This document shows, in pieces, positions 36,249 to 45,298 of a DNA stretch of 64,000 bases (its first letter is position 1; every line of letters starts with the position of its first letter). The notes beneath the pieces are model-generated. The model made no database searches. It was not told where the DNA came from and saw only the letters and a list, made by a program, of their open reading frames with translations. The translations under genes were made by a program, and so were the position numbers. The stretch spans positions 1,997,001 to 2,061,000 of the forward strand of contig NZ_CP039690.1 of the NCBI RefSeq assembly GCF_005144885.1, read 5' to 3'. This DNA comes from Phreatobacter stygius (GTDB lineage: Bacteria > Pseudomonadota > Alphaproteobacteria > Rhizobiales > Phreatobacteraceae).

Positions 36249-36288
36249 AAAAGCAGCACCTGGAGCGGTGATCCCGCCCCAGGTGCTG
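36249..36288 (-). terminator. Intra-operon terminator after the binding-protein gene
   Basis: A 10-bp stem CAGCACCTGG/CCAGGTGCTG (36254-36263 with 36279-36288), extended by an inner GCGG/CCGC pair, is followed by TTTT on the minus strand. It lies between the binding protein and its permeases. Confidence 0.8.
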
Positions 36289-36380
36289 TCCTGCCATTTC
36301 AGGCCCGCCATTGTCACGGGCGCTCGAGCTGGTCAACCGCCCATCAGCCCGCGGCGCAGGCTGGCGATGGGCGGCGGTGG

Positions 36381-37904
36381 TTACCTCCAGCGCATCTCCC
36401 AGAACCGCGGCATCTCGTCCGGATAGGGCGTGAATTCGAGGTCCTTGGTCGCCGCGTAGAAGGTGACGAGCGAATAGAGCGGCACCGAAAAAGCCTGTTC
36501 CGAAATACGCGCGAGCGCATCGCGATAGGCAACCTTGCGCAGTTCCGGATCGGTCACCGTGTCGCCGCGCGACAAGAGCGCGATCAGCTCGGGATCGCGG
36601 GTCGTGTCGTCGTCGACACCCTTGTAGAACACCGAGGTCGACGCCGAGGTGTCGTTGACCGAGAACGAACCCCAGGTCTGATGCGCCAGCCCGACGCGGT
36701 TGGCGCGGTTCTGCTCGCGGAATGTCGCATACTGGCCGAAACGCAGGGTGGCGCGGATGCCGACCGCACGCAGGTAGTTGATCATCGCCTCGGCCTGGTT
36801 GCGCTCGCGATAGGAGTGCAGCTCCAGCTCGAAACCATTGGGGAAGCCGGCTTCGGCGAGCAGCTGGCGCGCCTTGGCCGGGTCATAGGCGAATTGCGTC
36901 GCCTTCGAGTCGTCGCAGCCGAACTGGGTGCGGAAGCAGATCGCGTTCAGCACCTGCGAACCCGGGCCGACGAGTTGCGACGCCATGGTCTGGCGGTCGA
37001 TGGCGTGATTGATCGCCCGGCGAACCCGGACGTCGCGCAAGGCCGGCGTTGGCGACTGCTCGGATGTCGCCATCTGCAGGAAGGCAATGCGCATGGTCTC
37101 GCCCGAGACGATCTGCAGGGTCGGCACCGCACGCATCTGCGTCGCCTGGTCGGGCGCGATGTTCATGATGAAGTCGAGCCCGCCGGCGAGCATTTCGGCG
37201 ACCTGGGTCTGGCGGTCGGGAATGAAGCGGATGACCACGCTCTCGATCGTCGGCTGCGGCTTCGGGCTGTCACGGAAATAGTCGGGATTGCGCCGGAGCG
37301 TGATCTGCTTGCCGATCTGGTGCTCGGTTACCCGATAGGGGCCGGTGCCGATCGGCTTCTCGTTCATGCCGCGCGGGCCGACCTGGGCATAATATTCGTT
37401 CGGATGGATGACGATCGGACCGGCGAGATATTCGATTGCCGCCGGGAACGGCCGGCGGGTGACGATGCGGACCTTGAACTTGTCGATCTTGTCGACCCGC
37501 TGGATCCAGCTGACATTCTGCTGGGTCACCGACTTGTTGGCCGGATCGGACACGTAGTTCAGCGTGAACACCACGTCGTCGGCGTCGAATTCCTCGCCAT
37601 TGTGGAACTTCACGCCCTGGCGCAGGTCGAGCTCCAGCGTGCGTTCGTCGATCCAGCGCCAGGCGGTGGCGAGCTGGCCGCGATATTCATTGGTCTTCGG
37701 GTCGCGGAAGATCAGGGTGTCCCAGACCTGCTGGCCAAGGATCACGCCGATGCGGACGCTGTTGTAATAGGGGTCGACGTTCTCCGGCACCTGATCATAG
37801 CCGAACCGCACCGTATTGGCGCGCTTCTGCGCCTCCGCCGGCATGGCCAGCCCCATGAAAACGGCCGCGCCAAGCACCAGCCCCCAAAAACGCCTCATCG
37901 CCAC
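36381..37904 (-). CDS. Periplasmic oligopeptide-type (SBP_bac_5) solute-binding protein
   Basis: A 507-residue extracytoplasmic binding protein with a signal peptide (MGLAMPAEA, about 1-26). Family landmarks are NTVRFGYDQVPENVDPYYNS, LELDLRQGVKFHNGEEFDADDVVFTL and GTGPYRVTEHQIG. It binds peptides or a similar compound (nickel, opines and glycosides also occur in this family) and feeds the two permeases downstream. Start codons at 37904 and 37898 are both possible. Confidence 0.93.
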   Translation of the reverse strand: MAMRRFWGLVLGAAVFMGLAMPAEAQKRANTVRFGYDQVPENVDPYYNSVRIGVILGQQVWDTLIFRDPKTNEYRGQLATAWRWIDERTLELDLRQGVKFHNGEEFDADDVVFTLNYVSDPANKSVTQQNVSWIQRVDKIDKFKVRIVTRRPFPAAIEYLAGPIVIHPNEYYAQVGPRGMNEKPIGTGPYRVTEHQIGKQITLRRNPDYFRDSPKPQPTIESVVIRFIPDRQTQVAEMLAGGLDFIMNIAPDQATQMRAVPTLQIVSGETMRIAFLQMATSEQSPTPALRDVRVRRAINHAIDRQTMASQLVGPGSQVLNAICFRTQFGCDDSKATQFAYDPAKARQLLAEAGFPNGFELELHSYRERNQAEAMINYLRAVGIRATLRFGQYATFREQNRANRVGLAHQTWGSFSVNDTSASTSVFYKGVDDDTTRDPELIALLSRGDTVTDPELRKVAYRDALARISEQAFSVPLYSLVTFYAATKDLEFTPYPDEMPRFWEMRWR

Positions 37905-37933
37905 CCTCGTCCTGTCTTACCCTGTAGTCAGGG

Positions 37934-37961
37934 ATTATCCTGATCCTGTCGGTCCGCACAA
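37934..37961 (-). promoter_or_regulatory. Putative promoter of the peptide ABC operon
   Basis: On the minus strand TTGTGC (-35) and GATAAT (-10) are 16 bp apart, about 30 bp before the binding-protein start. Confidence 0.4.
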
Positions 37962-37988
37962 AAAATTGTCAAGGCGACAACCTGTGCA

Positions 37989-38906
37989 TCAGACCTGCCG
38001 AAAGGCAATAAAATGGGCGGCCTCGCCCAGGATCGCGGCCTTGGGCCCGAACGGCGCGAGATGGCGGCCGGCCGCGGCAACCAGCCGGTCGAGTTCGGCG
38101 CGCGCCCAGGCCGGACCGTAGAGCGAGACCAGCGTGCCCTTGCCGCGTTCGGCATCCTTGCCGGTCGCCTTGCCGGCGCTCGCCGCATCGCCCTCGTGAT
38201 CGATCAGGTCGTCGGCGATCTGGAAGGCGAGGCCAATGGTCGCACCATAGGCCTCCAGCGCGCTGCGCTCTTCCGGGCTCGCCCCGCCCAGCACCGCGCC
38301 GGCAAGGCAGGCAAAGCGGATCAGCGCGCCGGTTTTCATCGCCTGCAACTGGCGGATCTCGGTTTCGGCGAGCGCCAGCGGCGCGCCACCGGCAAACCGC
38401 CCTTCGGCCTCGAGGTCGAGCATCTGACCGCCGGCCATGCCGCCGAGCCCGGAGGCGCGCGCCAGCAGCAGCAGCAGTTCGGCGCGGACCCGCGGGTCGG
38501 GGTGGACGGCGTCACCGGCCATCACCTCGAAGGCGAGTGTCAGCAAGGCATCGCCGGCGAGGATCGCGGTCGCCTCGTCATAAGCCCGGTGCACCGTCGG
38601 CTGGCCGCGCCGCAGGTCGTCGTCGTCCATCGCCGGCAGGTCGTCATGGACGAGCGAATAGCAGTGAATGAGCTCGAGCGCGGCCCCGGCGCGCACCGCC
38701 CGGGGTTGCGGCACGCCGAACAGGTGCGCCGTCTCGGCCACCAGAAACGGCCTCAGGCGCTTGCCGCCGGCCAGAACGCCATGGCGCATGGCGCCAAGAA
38801 GCCGGGGCGGGCGGGCGGTCTCGCCGGCGCGCGCGGCTTCGGACAGGATATCGTGAAGGACTGCTTCGACCAGGGAAGCAGCCTGGGCCAGGCGGGTCTC
38901 GAACAT
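37989..38906 (-). CDS. ispA: Polyprenyl (farnesyl/geranylgeranyl) diphosphate synthase
   Basis: A 305-residue trans-prenyltransferase that condenses isopentenyl diphosphate with allylic diphosphates. The first Asp-rich motif DDLPAMDDDD is at 88-97, with the two-residue insertion of bacterial short-chain synthases; the second reads QIADDLIDHEGD. GGKRLRPF, near the N-terminus, binds diphosphate. Product length (C15 or C20) cannot be told. No dxs or xseB lies beside it, unlike the common ispA locus. Confidence 0.9.
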   Translation of the reverse strand: MFETRLAQAASLVEAVLHDILSEAARAGETARPPRLLGAMRHGVLAGGKRLRPFLVAETAHLFGVPQPRAVRAGAALELIHCYSLVHDDLPAMDDDDLRRGQPTVHRAYDEATAILAGDALLTLAFEVMAGDAVHPDPRVRAELLLLLARASGLGGMAGGQMLDLEAEGRFAGGAPLALAETEIRQLQAMKTGALIRFACLAGAVLGGASPEERSALEAYGATIGLAFQIADDLIDHEGDAASAGKATGKDAERGKGTLVSLYGPAWARAELDRLVAAAGRHLAPFGPKAAILGEAAHFIAFRQV

Positions 38907-38924
38907 CGTCGAGGCGTGGCCGAG

Positions 38925-38956
38925 GATGGCGCGCGCGTCAAGCCCCGCGCGCCATC
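38925..38956. repeat. 11-bp perfect inverted repeat
   Basis: GATGGCGCGCG (38925-38935) and CGCGCGCCATC (38946-38956) enclose ten bases between the prenyl synthase start and the small gene's stop. It has no T-run on either strand, so its role is unclear. Confidence 0.6.
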
Positions 38957-38966
38957 GCGGCGCGCG

Positions 38967-39170
38967 TCAATTGAGCCGGTAGAGCACGCGGAACTGCGCC
39001 GGCGCGGCGTTGATCAGGGTCTGGCCGGTCATCGGCAGGATCGAGATGATGCGGTCGGCGGCAATGCCGCGATCGGACAGGGCGCTGTTCAGCGCCTCGA
39101 TGCGGGCATCGGTGACGAACTCGCTGACCGCATCGGCACGGTTCGAGGCGGCATGCTGGGCGATGGTCAT
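38967..39170 (-). CDS. Small protein of unknown function downstream of catalase
   Basis: A 67-residue protein (MTIAQHAASNRADAVSEF...) without membrane segment or cysteine. The central IEALNSALSDRGIAADRIISILPM and the final FRVLYRLN suggest an alpha/beta mini-fold. ATG 39170 is preferred to 39209. It lies 87 bp downstream of the catalase gene on the same strand. No family is recognised. Confidence 0.5.
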   Translation of the reverse strand: MTIAQHAASNRADAVSEFVTDARIEALNSALSDRGIAADRIISILPMTGQTLINAAPAQFRVLYRLN

Positions 39171-39212
39171 GGCAATGATCCTTGGAACAGAGGGAAATGT
39201 GGCAGGCAAGAC

Positions 39213-39238
39213 GGCCCGCCGGCCGCGGCCGGCGGGCC
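39213..39238. repeat. 26-bp GC-rich palindrome after the catalase gene
   Basis: GGCCCGCCGGCC and GGCCGGCGGGCC are exact inverted copies around GC, 20 bp past the catalase stop. It may slow or end transcription but lacks a T-run. Confidence 0.5.
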
Positions 39239-39257
39239 CGACGTCGTCAGGATGACG

Positions 39258-40736
39258 TCATTCGGCGGCCAGGCTGCGCGGCAGGTCGGTGACGCCGAGG
39301 CCCATGCGGGAGGCGACGCCAATGCCGTAATCCGGATCGCAGCGATAGAAGTGGCCGACCTGGCGCTTGACGATCTCGACCGGCACGCCCTGCATGGCCT
39401 CGGCGATATTGTCCATCAGCCGGTTGCGCTCGGCCGGGGTCATCAGCCGGAACAGGTTGCCGGGCTGGCTATAGTCGTCATTGCCGGCACGGTGATCGTA
39501 GCGATCGGCATCACCGGAAATCGCCAGCGGCGGTTCGCGATATTCAGGCGCCTCGGCCGGCCCGTTGACCGAGTTCGGCTCGTAATAGGCATCGGGATTG
39601 CCGGTGTCGTTGCGGAAGAATCGCATCGCCCCGTCCTTGTGATAGTGATGCACCGGGCAGCGCGGGGCATTCACCGGCAGCGCCTCGTAATGGGTGCCGA
39701 GCCGGTAGCGATGGGCGTCGGCATAAGAGAAGATGCGCGCCTGCAGCATCTTGTCGGGCGAGAAGCCGATGCCCGGCACGACGTTGGACGGCGAGAAGGC
39801 AACCTGTTCGACCTCGGCGAAATAATTGTCCGGGTTGCGATTGAGCTCGAGCACGCCGACCTCGATCAACGGATAGTCGGCATGCGGCCAGACCTTGGTC
39901 AGGTCGAAGGGGTTGTAGGCGGTCTTTTCGGCATCGGCCTCCGGCATGATCTGGATCGCCATCGTCCAGCGCGGGGACTGGCCCCGCTCGATGGCGCCGA
40001 ACAGTTCCTCCTGATAGCTCTCGCGCGACCGCGCGATGACCTGGCCGCCCTCGGCATTGGTGTGGAACTTGTGGCCCTGCTGGGTCTTGAAGTGGAACTT
40101 GACCCAGAACCGCTCGTTCTTGGCATTGATCATCGAATAGGTATGCGAGCCGTAGCCGTTCATGAACATCGGCGCCACCGGCAGACCGCGGTCCGACATC
40201 AGGATGGTCACCTGGTGCAGGCTTTCCGGCGACAGCGACCAGAAATCCCACATCGCGGTCGGCGAGCGCAGATTGGTGCGCGGATGACGCTTCTGGGTGT
40301 GGATGAAGTCCGGGAACTTCAACGGGTCGCGGACGAAGAACACCGGCGTATTGTTGCCGACCAGGTCCCAATTGCCTTCGTCTGTATAAAACTTGACGGC
40401 GAAACCGCGGACGTCGCGCTCGGCATCGGCCGCGCCGAGCTCGCCCGCAACGGTCGAGAAGCGCAGCATCAGGTCGGTCTTCTGGCCGACCTTGGCGAAC
40501 AGGCCGGCACGCGAATAGCGGCTGATGTCCTGGGTGACGGTCAGCGAGCCATGGGCGCCCCAGCCCTTGGCATGAACCACCCGCTCCGGGATCCGCTCGC
40601 GGTTCTGGTGCGCGAGCTTCTCGAGCAGTTGATAGTCCTGCATCAGCAGCGGCCCGCGCGGCCCGGCGCTCAGCGAGTTCTGATTGTCGGAAACCGGCGC
40701 GCCGGCGGAGGTGGTCAGGGTCGGCCTGTGGGGCAT
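39258..40736 (-). CDS. Monofunctional haem catalase, small-subunit clade
   Basis: A 492-residue catalase that disproportionates hydrogen peroxide. The distal histidine is H55 (ERVVHAKG), the distal asparagine N128 or N129 ([11 protein letters not shown]), and the proximal haem tyrosine Y338 ([15 protein letters not shown]). The length fits the roughly 55-kDa small-subunit group. No signal peptide. It is divergent from oxyR, 101 bp apart, so peroxide induction through OxyR is very likely. Confidence 0.96.
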   Translation of the reverse strand: MPHRPTLTTSAGAPVSDNQNSLSAGPRGPLLMQDYQLLEKLAHQNRERIPERVVHAKGWGAHGSLTVTQDISRYSRAGLFAKVGQKTDLMLRFSTVAGELGAADAERDVRGFAVKFYTDEGNWDLVGNNTPVFFVRDPLKFPDFIHTQKRHPRTNLRSPTAMWDFWSLSPESLHQVTILMSDRGLPVAPMFMNGYGSHTYSMINAKNERFWVKFHFKTQQGHKFHTNAEGGQVIARSRESYQEELFGAIERGQSPRWTMAIQIMPEADAEKTAYNPFDLTKVWPHADYPLIEVGVLELNRNPDNYFAEVEQVAFSPSNVVPGIGFSPDKMLQARIFSYADAHRYRLGTHYEALPVNAPRCPVHHYHKDGAMRFFRNDTGNPDAYYEPNSVNGPAEAPEYREPPLAISGDADRYDHRAGNDDYSQPGNLFRLMTPAERNRLMDNIAEAMQGVPVEIVKRQVGHFYRCDPDYGIGVASRMGLGVTDLPRSLAAE

Positions 40737-40798
40737 GGCGATCTTCCATCGGGGTTGGATGGAACCGTTCTAGGCCGCGCTTGTCGATCAAGACCAAT

Positions 40799-40809
40799 AG
40801 GATTATCCT
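40799..40809. promoter_or_regulatory. Palindrome in the catalase-oxyR intergenic region
   Basis: AGGAT-T-ATCCT is centred about 65 bp before the catalase start and 34 bp before oxyR. With the adjacent ATAG it is a candidate part of an OxyR site and also overlaps a GATAAT -10 on the minus strand. Confidence 0.4.
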
Positions 40810-40837
40810 GACGTTCCAATCAGAAAAACTGATCGTC

Positions 40838-41758
40838 ATGGTTTCCTTCAAACAACTCCGCTACTTCGACGCGGTGGCCCGGCTGAAACATTTCGGCCAG
40901 GCCGCCGAGCACTGCGCGATCACCCAGCCGGCGCTCTCCATGCAGATCCAGGATCTGGAGCAGGAGCTGAAACTTCAGCTCATCGAGCGGCGGCGCAAGG
41001 GCATCCAGTTGACCGAGGACGGCCGCGAGATCGCGCGGCGCGCCCAGCGCATCCTGGCCGACATCCGCGACCTCAGGGATTATGCCCATCATCGCGGCGC
41101 GGGGCTGTCGGGCACCTTGCATCTGGGCGTCATCCCTTCGGTCGCGCCCTATATCCTGCCGCGGTTTTTGCCGCTGTTGCGCGACGCCTTTCCCGATCTC
41201 GAGGTGCATATCCGGGAAACCCAGACCCGCCAGCTGACCCGCGAATTGCTCGATGGCGGGCTCGATCTCCTGCTCGCCGCCCTGCCGGTCGAGCATCCCG
41301 ACATCGAGACCATCAGGCTGTTCGAGGATCGTTTCCTGCTGGCGCTGCCGGCCTCGCGCCAGATGCACGGGCGGGTCCAGGCCACTCCCGACCTGTTGAA
41401 GGACGACCGCCTGCTGCTGCTCGAGGAAGGCCATTGCCTGCGCGACCAGGCCTTGACCTTCTGCAGCCTGCGCAAGGTCGAGAATATCGACACATTCGGC
41501 GCCTCCAGCCTGTCGACCCTGGTGCAGATGGTGGCCAACGGCCTCGGCCTGACGCTGCTGCCGGAGATCTGCGTCGAGGTCGAAGCCCGCCACGGCCCGC
41601 TGAAGCTGATGCGCTTCGCCGATCCCGAACCGAACCGGGTGCTGGGCCTCGCCTGGCGGGCGAGCTCACCGCGCAAGCGCGACTTCGTCGAGCTCGGCCG
41701 GATGATCGTCGCGGCCCGGCCGGAATTCCCGGCGCGCGCGGATGCAACCAAAGGCTAG
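40838..41758 (+). CDS. oxyR: Peroxide-sensing LysR regulator OxyR
   Basis: A 306-residue LysR protein. The helix-turn-helix region (FKQLRYFDAVARLKHFGQAAEHCAITQ) is typical of OxyR. The redox pair is C200 and C209 in EEGHCLRDQALTFC, matching C199/C208 of the E. coli protein. ATG 40838 (MVSFKQLRYF) is chosen over the open frame to 40781, which runs through the operator region. It is divergent from catalase, its probable target. Confidence 0.95.
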   Translation: MVSFKQLRYFDAVARLKHFGQAAEHCAITQPALSMQIQDLEQELKLQLIERRRKGIQLTEDGREIARRAQRILADIRDLRDYAHHRGAGLSGTLHLGVIPSVAPYILPRFLPLLRDAFPDLEVHIRETQTRQLTRELLDGGLDLLLAALPVEHPDIETIRLFEDRFLLALPASRQMHGRVQATPDLLKDDRLLLLEEGHCLRDQALTFCSLRKVENIDTFGASSLSTLVQMVANGLGLTLLPEICVEVEARHGPLKLMRFADPEPNRVLGLAWRASSPRKRDFVELGRMIVAARPEFPARADATKG

Positions 41759-41768
41759 CGCCGGCCTC

Positions 41769-42362
41769 TCACATCGGCTGGCGCCAGGCCTCATACTGCT
41801 CGATCTGCCCGATATAGTTGATCGTGAAATCAATCTCGTCGAGGCCTTCCAGCAGGCAGTGCTTGCGAAAGGCATCGATCGGGAAGTCGAAGGCTGCGCC
41901 GCCGGATGTCGCGACGGTCTGGCCCGCAAGATCGATCTCGACCGTCATGCCCAATTCATCTCGCAGTCCTGCCAGCAGCAGTTGCATCTGTCCGGCCGGC
42001 AAATGGATCGGCAACAGACCGTTGATCAGGGCGTTCTGATAGAAGATGTCGCCGAAGCTCTCGGCAATGACCGCTCGGACGCCAATATCCTGCAGCGCAT
42101 AGACCGCGCCCTCGCGGGACGAGCCGCAGCCGAAATTCGATCCGGCGATCAGCACTTGCGCGCCGCGATAAGGGTCCTGGTTCAGCACGAAATCCGGCCG
42201 CTCGGCCCCATCGGCCTGATAGCGCAGATCGCGAAAACAATAGGGTCCGTAACCGAGCTCGCGTTTTTGCGCCAGAAAGCGCGCCGGCAGGATCTGATCG
42301 GTGTCGACATTGTCCAGGGCCAGGGGCACTGCGACCGACTGCAGGCGGGTGAATGCCAGCAT
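41769..42362 (-). CDS. leuD: Aconitase-family hydratase small subunit (LeuD-like), last gene of the catabolic cluster
   Basis: A 197-residue swivel-domain subunit. The substrate-recognition loop reads SNFGCGSSREGAVYALQD, and the N-terminal LDNVDTDQILPARFL is typical of LeuD. It starts two bases after the LeuC-like gene, so both form one enzyme. Family members dehydrate and rehydrate isopropylmalate, citraconate, homoaconitate or dimethylmaleate. The leuB gene is absent and the neighbours are catabolic, so leucine synthesis is not the likely job. It ends 10 bp from the convergent oxyR gene. Confidence 0.85.
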   Translation of the reverse strand: MLAFTRLQSVAVPLALDNVDTDQILPARFLAQKRELGYGPYCFRDLRYQADGAERPDFVLNQDPYRGAQVLIAGSNFGCGSSREGAVYALQDIGVRAVIAESFGDIFYQNALINGLLPIHLPAGQMQLLLAGLRDELGMTVEIDLAGQTVATSGGAAFDFPIDAFRKHCLLEGLDEIDFTINYIGQIEQYEAWRQPM

Positions 42363-42364
42363 GT

Positions 42365-43789
42365 TCAGGACCTCGTGACGTCGACCGCGTGCCCGTGCAA
42401 GGCCACCACCGCGGCCATGGCAGGGCTCATCAGATGGGTTCGCACGCTGGCGCCTTGCCGGCCGACGAAATTGCGGTTCGACGTCGCGGCGCAGCGCTCA
42501 CCTGCCTTTGCCAGATCGCCGTTCATGCCGACACACATCGAGCATCCCGACATCCGCCATTCGAGGCCGGCGTCCTTGAAGACACGATCCAGTCCTTCGG
42601 ATTCAGCAACCTCGCGCACGGCCATCGAGCCAGGCACGACCAGTGCCGGAAGCACGGCCCGGCGGCCGCGCAAGACCTCGGCTGCGGCGCGAAGATCCTC
42701 GATGCGCCCATTGGTGCAGGAGCCGATGAAGACCCGGTCGAACCGGATGTCGGCCATCGGCATGCCGGCCGACAGGCCCATATAGTCGAGCGCCTCCTGT
42801 TTGCTGGCGCGGCGCGACGGGTCGGCGATCGCGGTGGGGTCCGGCACACAGCCGTTGACCGACACGCTGTCCTCCGGGCTGGTGCCCCAGGTGACCATCG
42901 GCTCGACCGTGCCGGCATCGATTTCAATCTCCTGGTCGAAGCGGGCATCGTTCTCGCTCGCCAGCGCGCGCCAGGAGGCAACCGCCTGATGCCACTGGTC
43001 GCCGGTGGGGCTGAAGGGGCGCCCCTTCACGTAGTCGAAGGTCTTCTCGTCCGGCGCGACGAGGCCGAATTTCGCGCCCGCCTCGATGGTCATGTTGCAC
43101 AGGGTCAGGCGCCCTTCGATCGAAAGCGCTTCAACCGCTGCACCACAATATTCGATGGCAAATCCGGTGCCGCCGGCGGCCCCGATCCGGGCGATGATCG
43201 CCAGGATCAAGTCCTTGGCCGCAACCCTCGGCCGAAGCTGGCCGGTCAGGTGGATCCGCATCTGCTTCGGCTTCTTCTGCCAAAGCGTCTGGGTCGCCAG
43301 CGCGTGGGCGACCTGCGAGGCGCCGACCCCGAAGGCAAGCGCGCCCAGGGCACCATGGGTCGCGGTGTGGCTGTCGCCGCAAATCACCGTCAAGCCGGGC
43401 AAGCTCAGGCCGAGCTCCGGCCCGATGACATGGACGATGCCCTGCCGCGGATGCGCAAGGTCGAACAGCTTGATCCCGGCCGCGGATGTGTTGGCGCTCA
43501 GGTCGGATATGATCTCGCGGCGCGAACGAACATCGATCGTCTCGACGCTGCGGTTGTCGGTCGGAGCGTAGTGGTCGGCGGTGGCCGTGGTCAGATCAGG
43601 ACGCCGGACCGGCAGGCCCTTGCGCTTGAGCAGCGCAAAGCCGTTGCGGGACCCCTCATGCAGCAAGTGCCTGTCGATATAGAGCAGCGTGCCGGCGATC
43701 GGGTGCTCCATCACGGAATGTCGCGCCCACAGCTTGTCGAACAGCGAGCGCGGCACTGTCTCGCCTGGCGGCATCGGGTCAGGCGACAT
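42365..43789 (-). CDS. leuC: Aconitase-family hydratase large subunit (LeuC-like)
   Basis: A 474-residue iron-sulfur hydratase. The 4Fe-4S ligands are C358 (IGSCTNGR), C416 and C419 (GCSMCVG); VICGDSHTATHGALG is conserved. The start ATG 43789 overlaps the FMN-reductase gene by 11 bp. The open frame continues to 44041 only as a shadow. With the isocitrate-lyase-family gene upstream, a pair like dimethylmaleate hydratase plus dimethylmalate lyase of nicotinate fermentation is a fitting model; the exact substrate is inferred only. Confidence 0.85.
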   Translation of the reverse strand: MSPDPMPPGETVPRSLFDKLWARHSVMEHPIAGTLLYIDRHLLHEGSRNGFALLKRKGLPVRRPDLTTATADHYAPTDNRSVETIDVRSRREIISDLSANTSAAGIKLFDLAHPRQGIVHVIGPELGLSLPGLTVICGDSHTATHGALGALAFGVGASQVAHALATQTLWQKKPKQMRIHLTGQLRPRVAAKDLILAIIARIGAAGGTGFAIEYCGAAVEALSIEGRLTLCNMTIEAGAKFGLVAPDEKTFDYVKGRPFSPTGDQWHQAVASWRALASENDARFDQEIEIDAGTVEPMVTWGTSPEDSVSVNGCVPDPTAIADPSRRASKQEALDYMGLSAGMPMADIRFDRVFIGSCTNGRIEDLRAAAEVLRGRRAVLPALVVPGSMAVREVAESEGLDRVFKDAGLEWRMSGCSMCVGMNGDLAKAGERCAATSNRNFVGRQGASVRTHLMSPAMAAVVALHGHAVDVTRS

Positions 43790-44348
43790 GAGAGAACCTC
43801 GCGAAACCGAGCGTCTGCTGCGCCAGCAGCTTGAGGCGCGCATCGATGTCGGGATTGGAACAGCGGCCCTCGGCGTCGAACCGGCACTCGCTCGAATTGA
43901 TCGCGACGCCCATCGGGGTGGGCCAGCCGCGCAGGGCATGGATGACCGCGCGCAGGCTGGCGAGCGTCGTCCCCATCGCCTGGTCGCCATAGGCACAGAC
44001 GATGGTGCCGATCGCCCGGCCATCGAGATAGGGCCGCGCATCGCCGCGCAGCTCTTCGACGCAGTCCAGGGCGTTCTTGATCATGCCGGACATGATGCCG
44101 TGATAGGCGGGCGTCGAGATGATCAGGCCGTCACAGCGGCGGACCGCGTCGATCAGCCGGATGGCCCTGCCGTCCGACAGCCTGCCGGCGCCATAATTGG
44201 GAAAATCCAGGTCCGCCGAAACGAAGGCGGCGATATCAGCACCGTCGGCCTCCGCGTGGCGCAGGGCGGTCATCAGCGCCTTCTCGCTCGAGGAATTGCC
44301 GGAGGTCGTGCCGCCGATGCCGATAATATAGGGACGATACCGAGCCAT
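43779..44348 (-). CDS. NAD(P)H-dependent FMN reductase, flavodoxin fold
   Basis: A 189-residue NADPH_FMN_red protein. Flavin-binding landmarks are GIGGTTSGNSSSEKAL near the N-terminus and STPAYHGIMSGMIKNALD in the middle. Relatives such as SsuE and MsuE supply reduced FMN to two-component monooxygenases. The luciferase-like monooxygenase in the same cluster (51925 to 50807) is the natural partner. Confidence 0.85.
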   Translation of the reverse strand: MARYRPYIIGIGGTTSGNSSSEKALMTALRHAEADGADIAAFVSADLDFPNYGAGRLSDGRAIRLIDAVRRCDGLIISTPAYHGIMSGMIKNALDCVEELRGDARPYLDGRAIGTIVCAYGDQAMGTTLASLRAVIHALRGWPTPMGVAINSSECRFDAEGRCSNPDIDARLKLLAQQTLGFARFSHVA

Positions 44349-44419
44349 GGCTGTTCAACTCCCTCGTGCGGTTGATCCGAAGGCAGGCCGATGCGGCCGC
44401 GCCGACCTGTGATGACACC

Positions 44420-45268
44420 TCAAGGCGCACACGCGCGCAGGCGTTTCCATTCTTCGCCGCCGGCACGGACCGCCCCGTCCTGGATGCCGATATCGCCTGG
44501 AGGCACCGGATGGCGTCCCGTCAGCCGCGCGGCCTGAAGAACCTCGTCCGAGATTCCCATGACCGATTTCAACAGGATGCTCGGCAGGATCGCGATCCGA
44601 TAACCCATGGACGCGGCATCTTCGAACGAGACGTCAGGGGTCTTGCCGCGCCAGACGATGTTCAGGAGACAGGGTCCCTGAACCCGTCGTGGAATCGCGG
44701 CCATTTCGTCGAGGTCTTGCGGCGCCTCGACAAAGGCGACGTCCGCGCCGGCCTCCAGCGCCCGGTTGGCACGGTCGATCGCGGCGTCCAGGCCCTCGAC
44801 CGAACGCGCATCGGTGCGGGCGATCAGGACGAAATTGCCGGTCTCGCGCGCCATGGCCGCGGCCCTGATCTTCGCGATGAACTCGCCGGCCGGAACGATC
44901 GCCTTGTTGTCGAAGTGACCACATTGCTTCGGAAACACCTGGTCTTCGATATGCATGGCGCCGACGCCTGCCCGCTCGTATTCGCGAACCGCCCGCGCGG
45001 CGTTGAGTTCATTGCCGAAACCGGTATCGCCATCGGCGATCAGCGGTATCGACAAGGACCGGGCGACCCGGCCGGCCACGGCCACCATCTCGGTCATGGT
45101 CAGCAGGCCAAAATCCGGAAAGCCATGTGACGCGGCAACCCCGGCGCCGGTCATATAGGCGGCCTTGAAACCGGCGCGCGCGATCGCCCCCGCGGTCAGG
45201 CAGTCATAGGCTCCCGGCGCCAGGATCAGCTCGCCTGTCTGAAGCAGTTCTCGCATCGATGAAGCCAT
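44420..45268 (-). CDS. Isocitrate lyase / PEP mutase family C-C lyase
   Basis: A 282-residue TIM-barrel enzyme. The metal-binding ADGDTGFG has D79 and D81, and the catalytic cysteine is C116 in KQCGH, the mark of true lyases (isocitrate, methylisocitrate and 2,3-dimethylmalate lyases) that PEP mutases lack. ATG 45268 has GAGGA just upstream; ATG 45280 is embedded in that ribosome binding site and is less likely. It probably splits the 2-hydroxy dicarboxylate made by the LeuCD-like hydratase, giving pyruvate or glyoxylate plus another acid. Confidence 0.85.
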   Translation of the reverse strand: MASSMRELLQTGELILAPGAYDCLTAGAIARAGFKAAYMTGAGVAASHGFPDFGLLTMTEMVAVAGRVARSLSIPLIADGDTGFGNELNAARAVREYERAGVGAMHIEDQVFPKQCGHFDNKAIVPAGEFIAKIRAAAMARETGNFVLIARTDARSVEGLDAAIDRANRALEAGADVAFVEAPQDLDEMAAIPRRVQGPCLLNIVWRGKTPDVSFEDAASMGYRIAILPSILLKSVMGISDEVLQAARLTGRHPVPPGDIGIQDGAVRAGGEEWKRLRACAP

Positions 45269-45298
45269 TGCCGTCCTCATTTGACCCGTGATTTGGCG

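Noticed and set aside
41769-43789. LeuCD as leucine biosynthesis genes
   Set aside because: All enzymatic motifs are those of the family, so the symbols are kept, but there is no leuA or leuB and the genes end a catabolic cluster behind an IclR regulator. A role in leucine synthesis is not supported by context.
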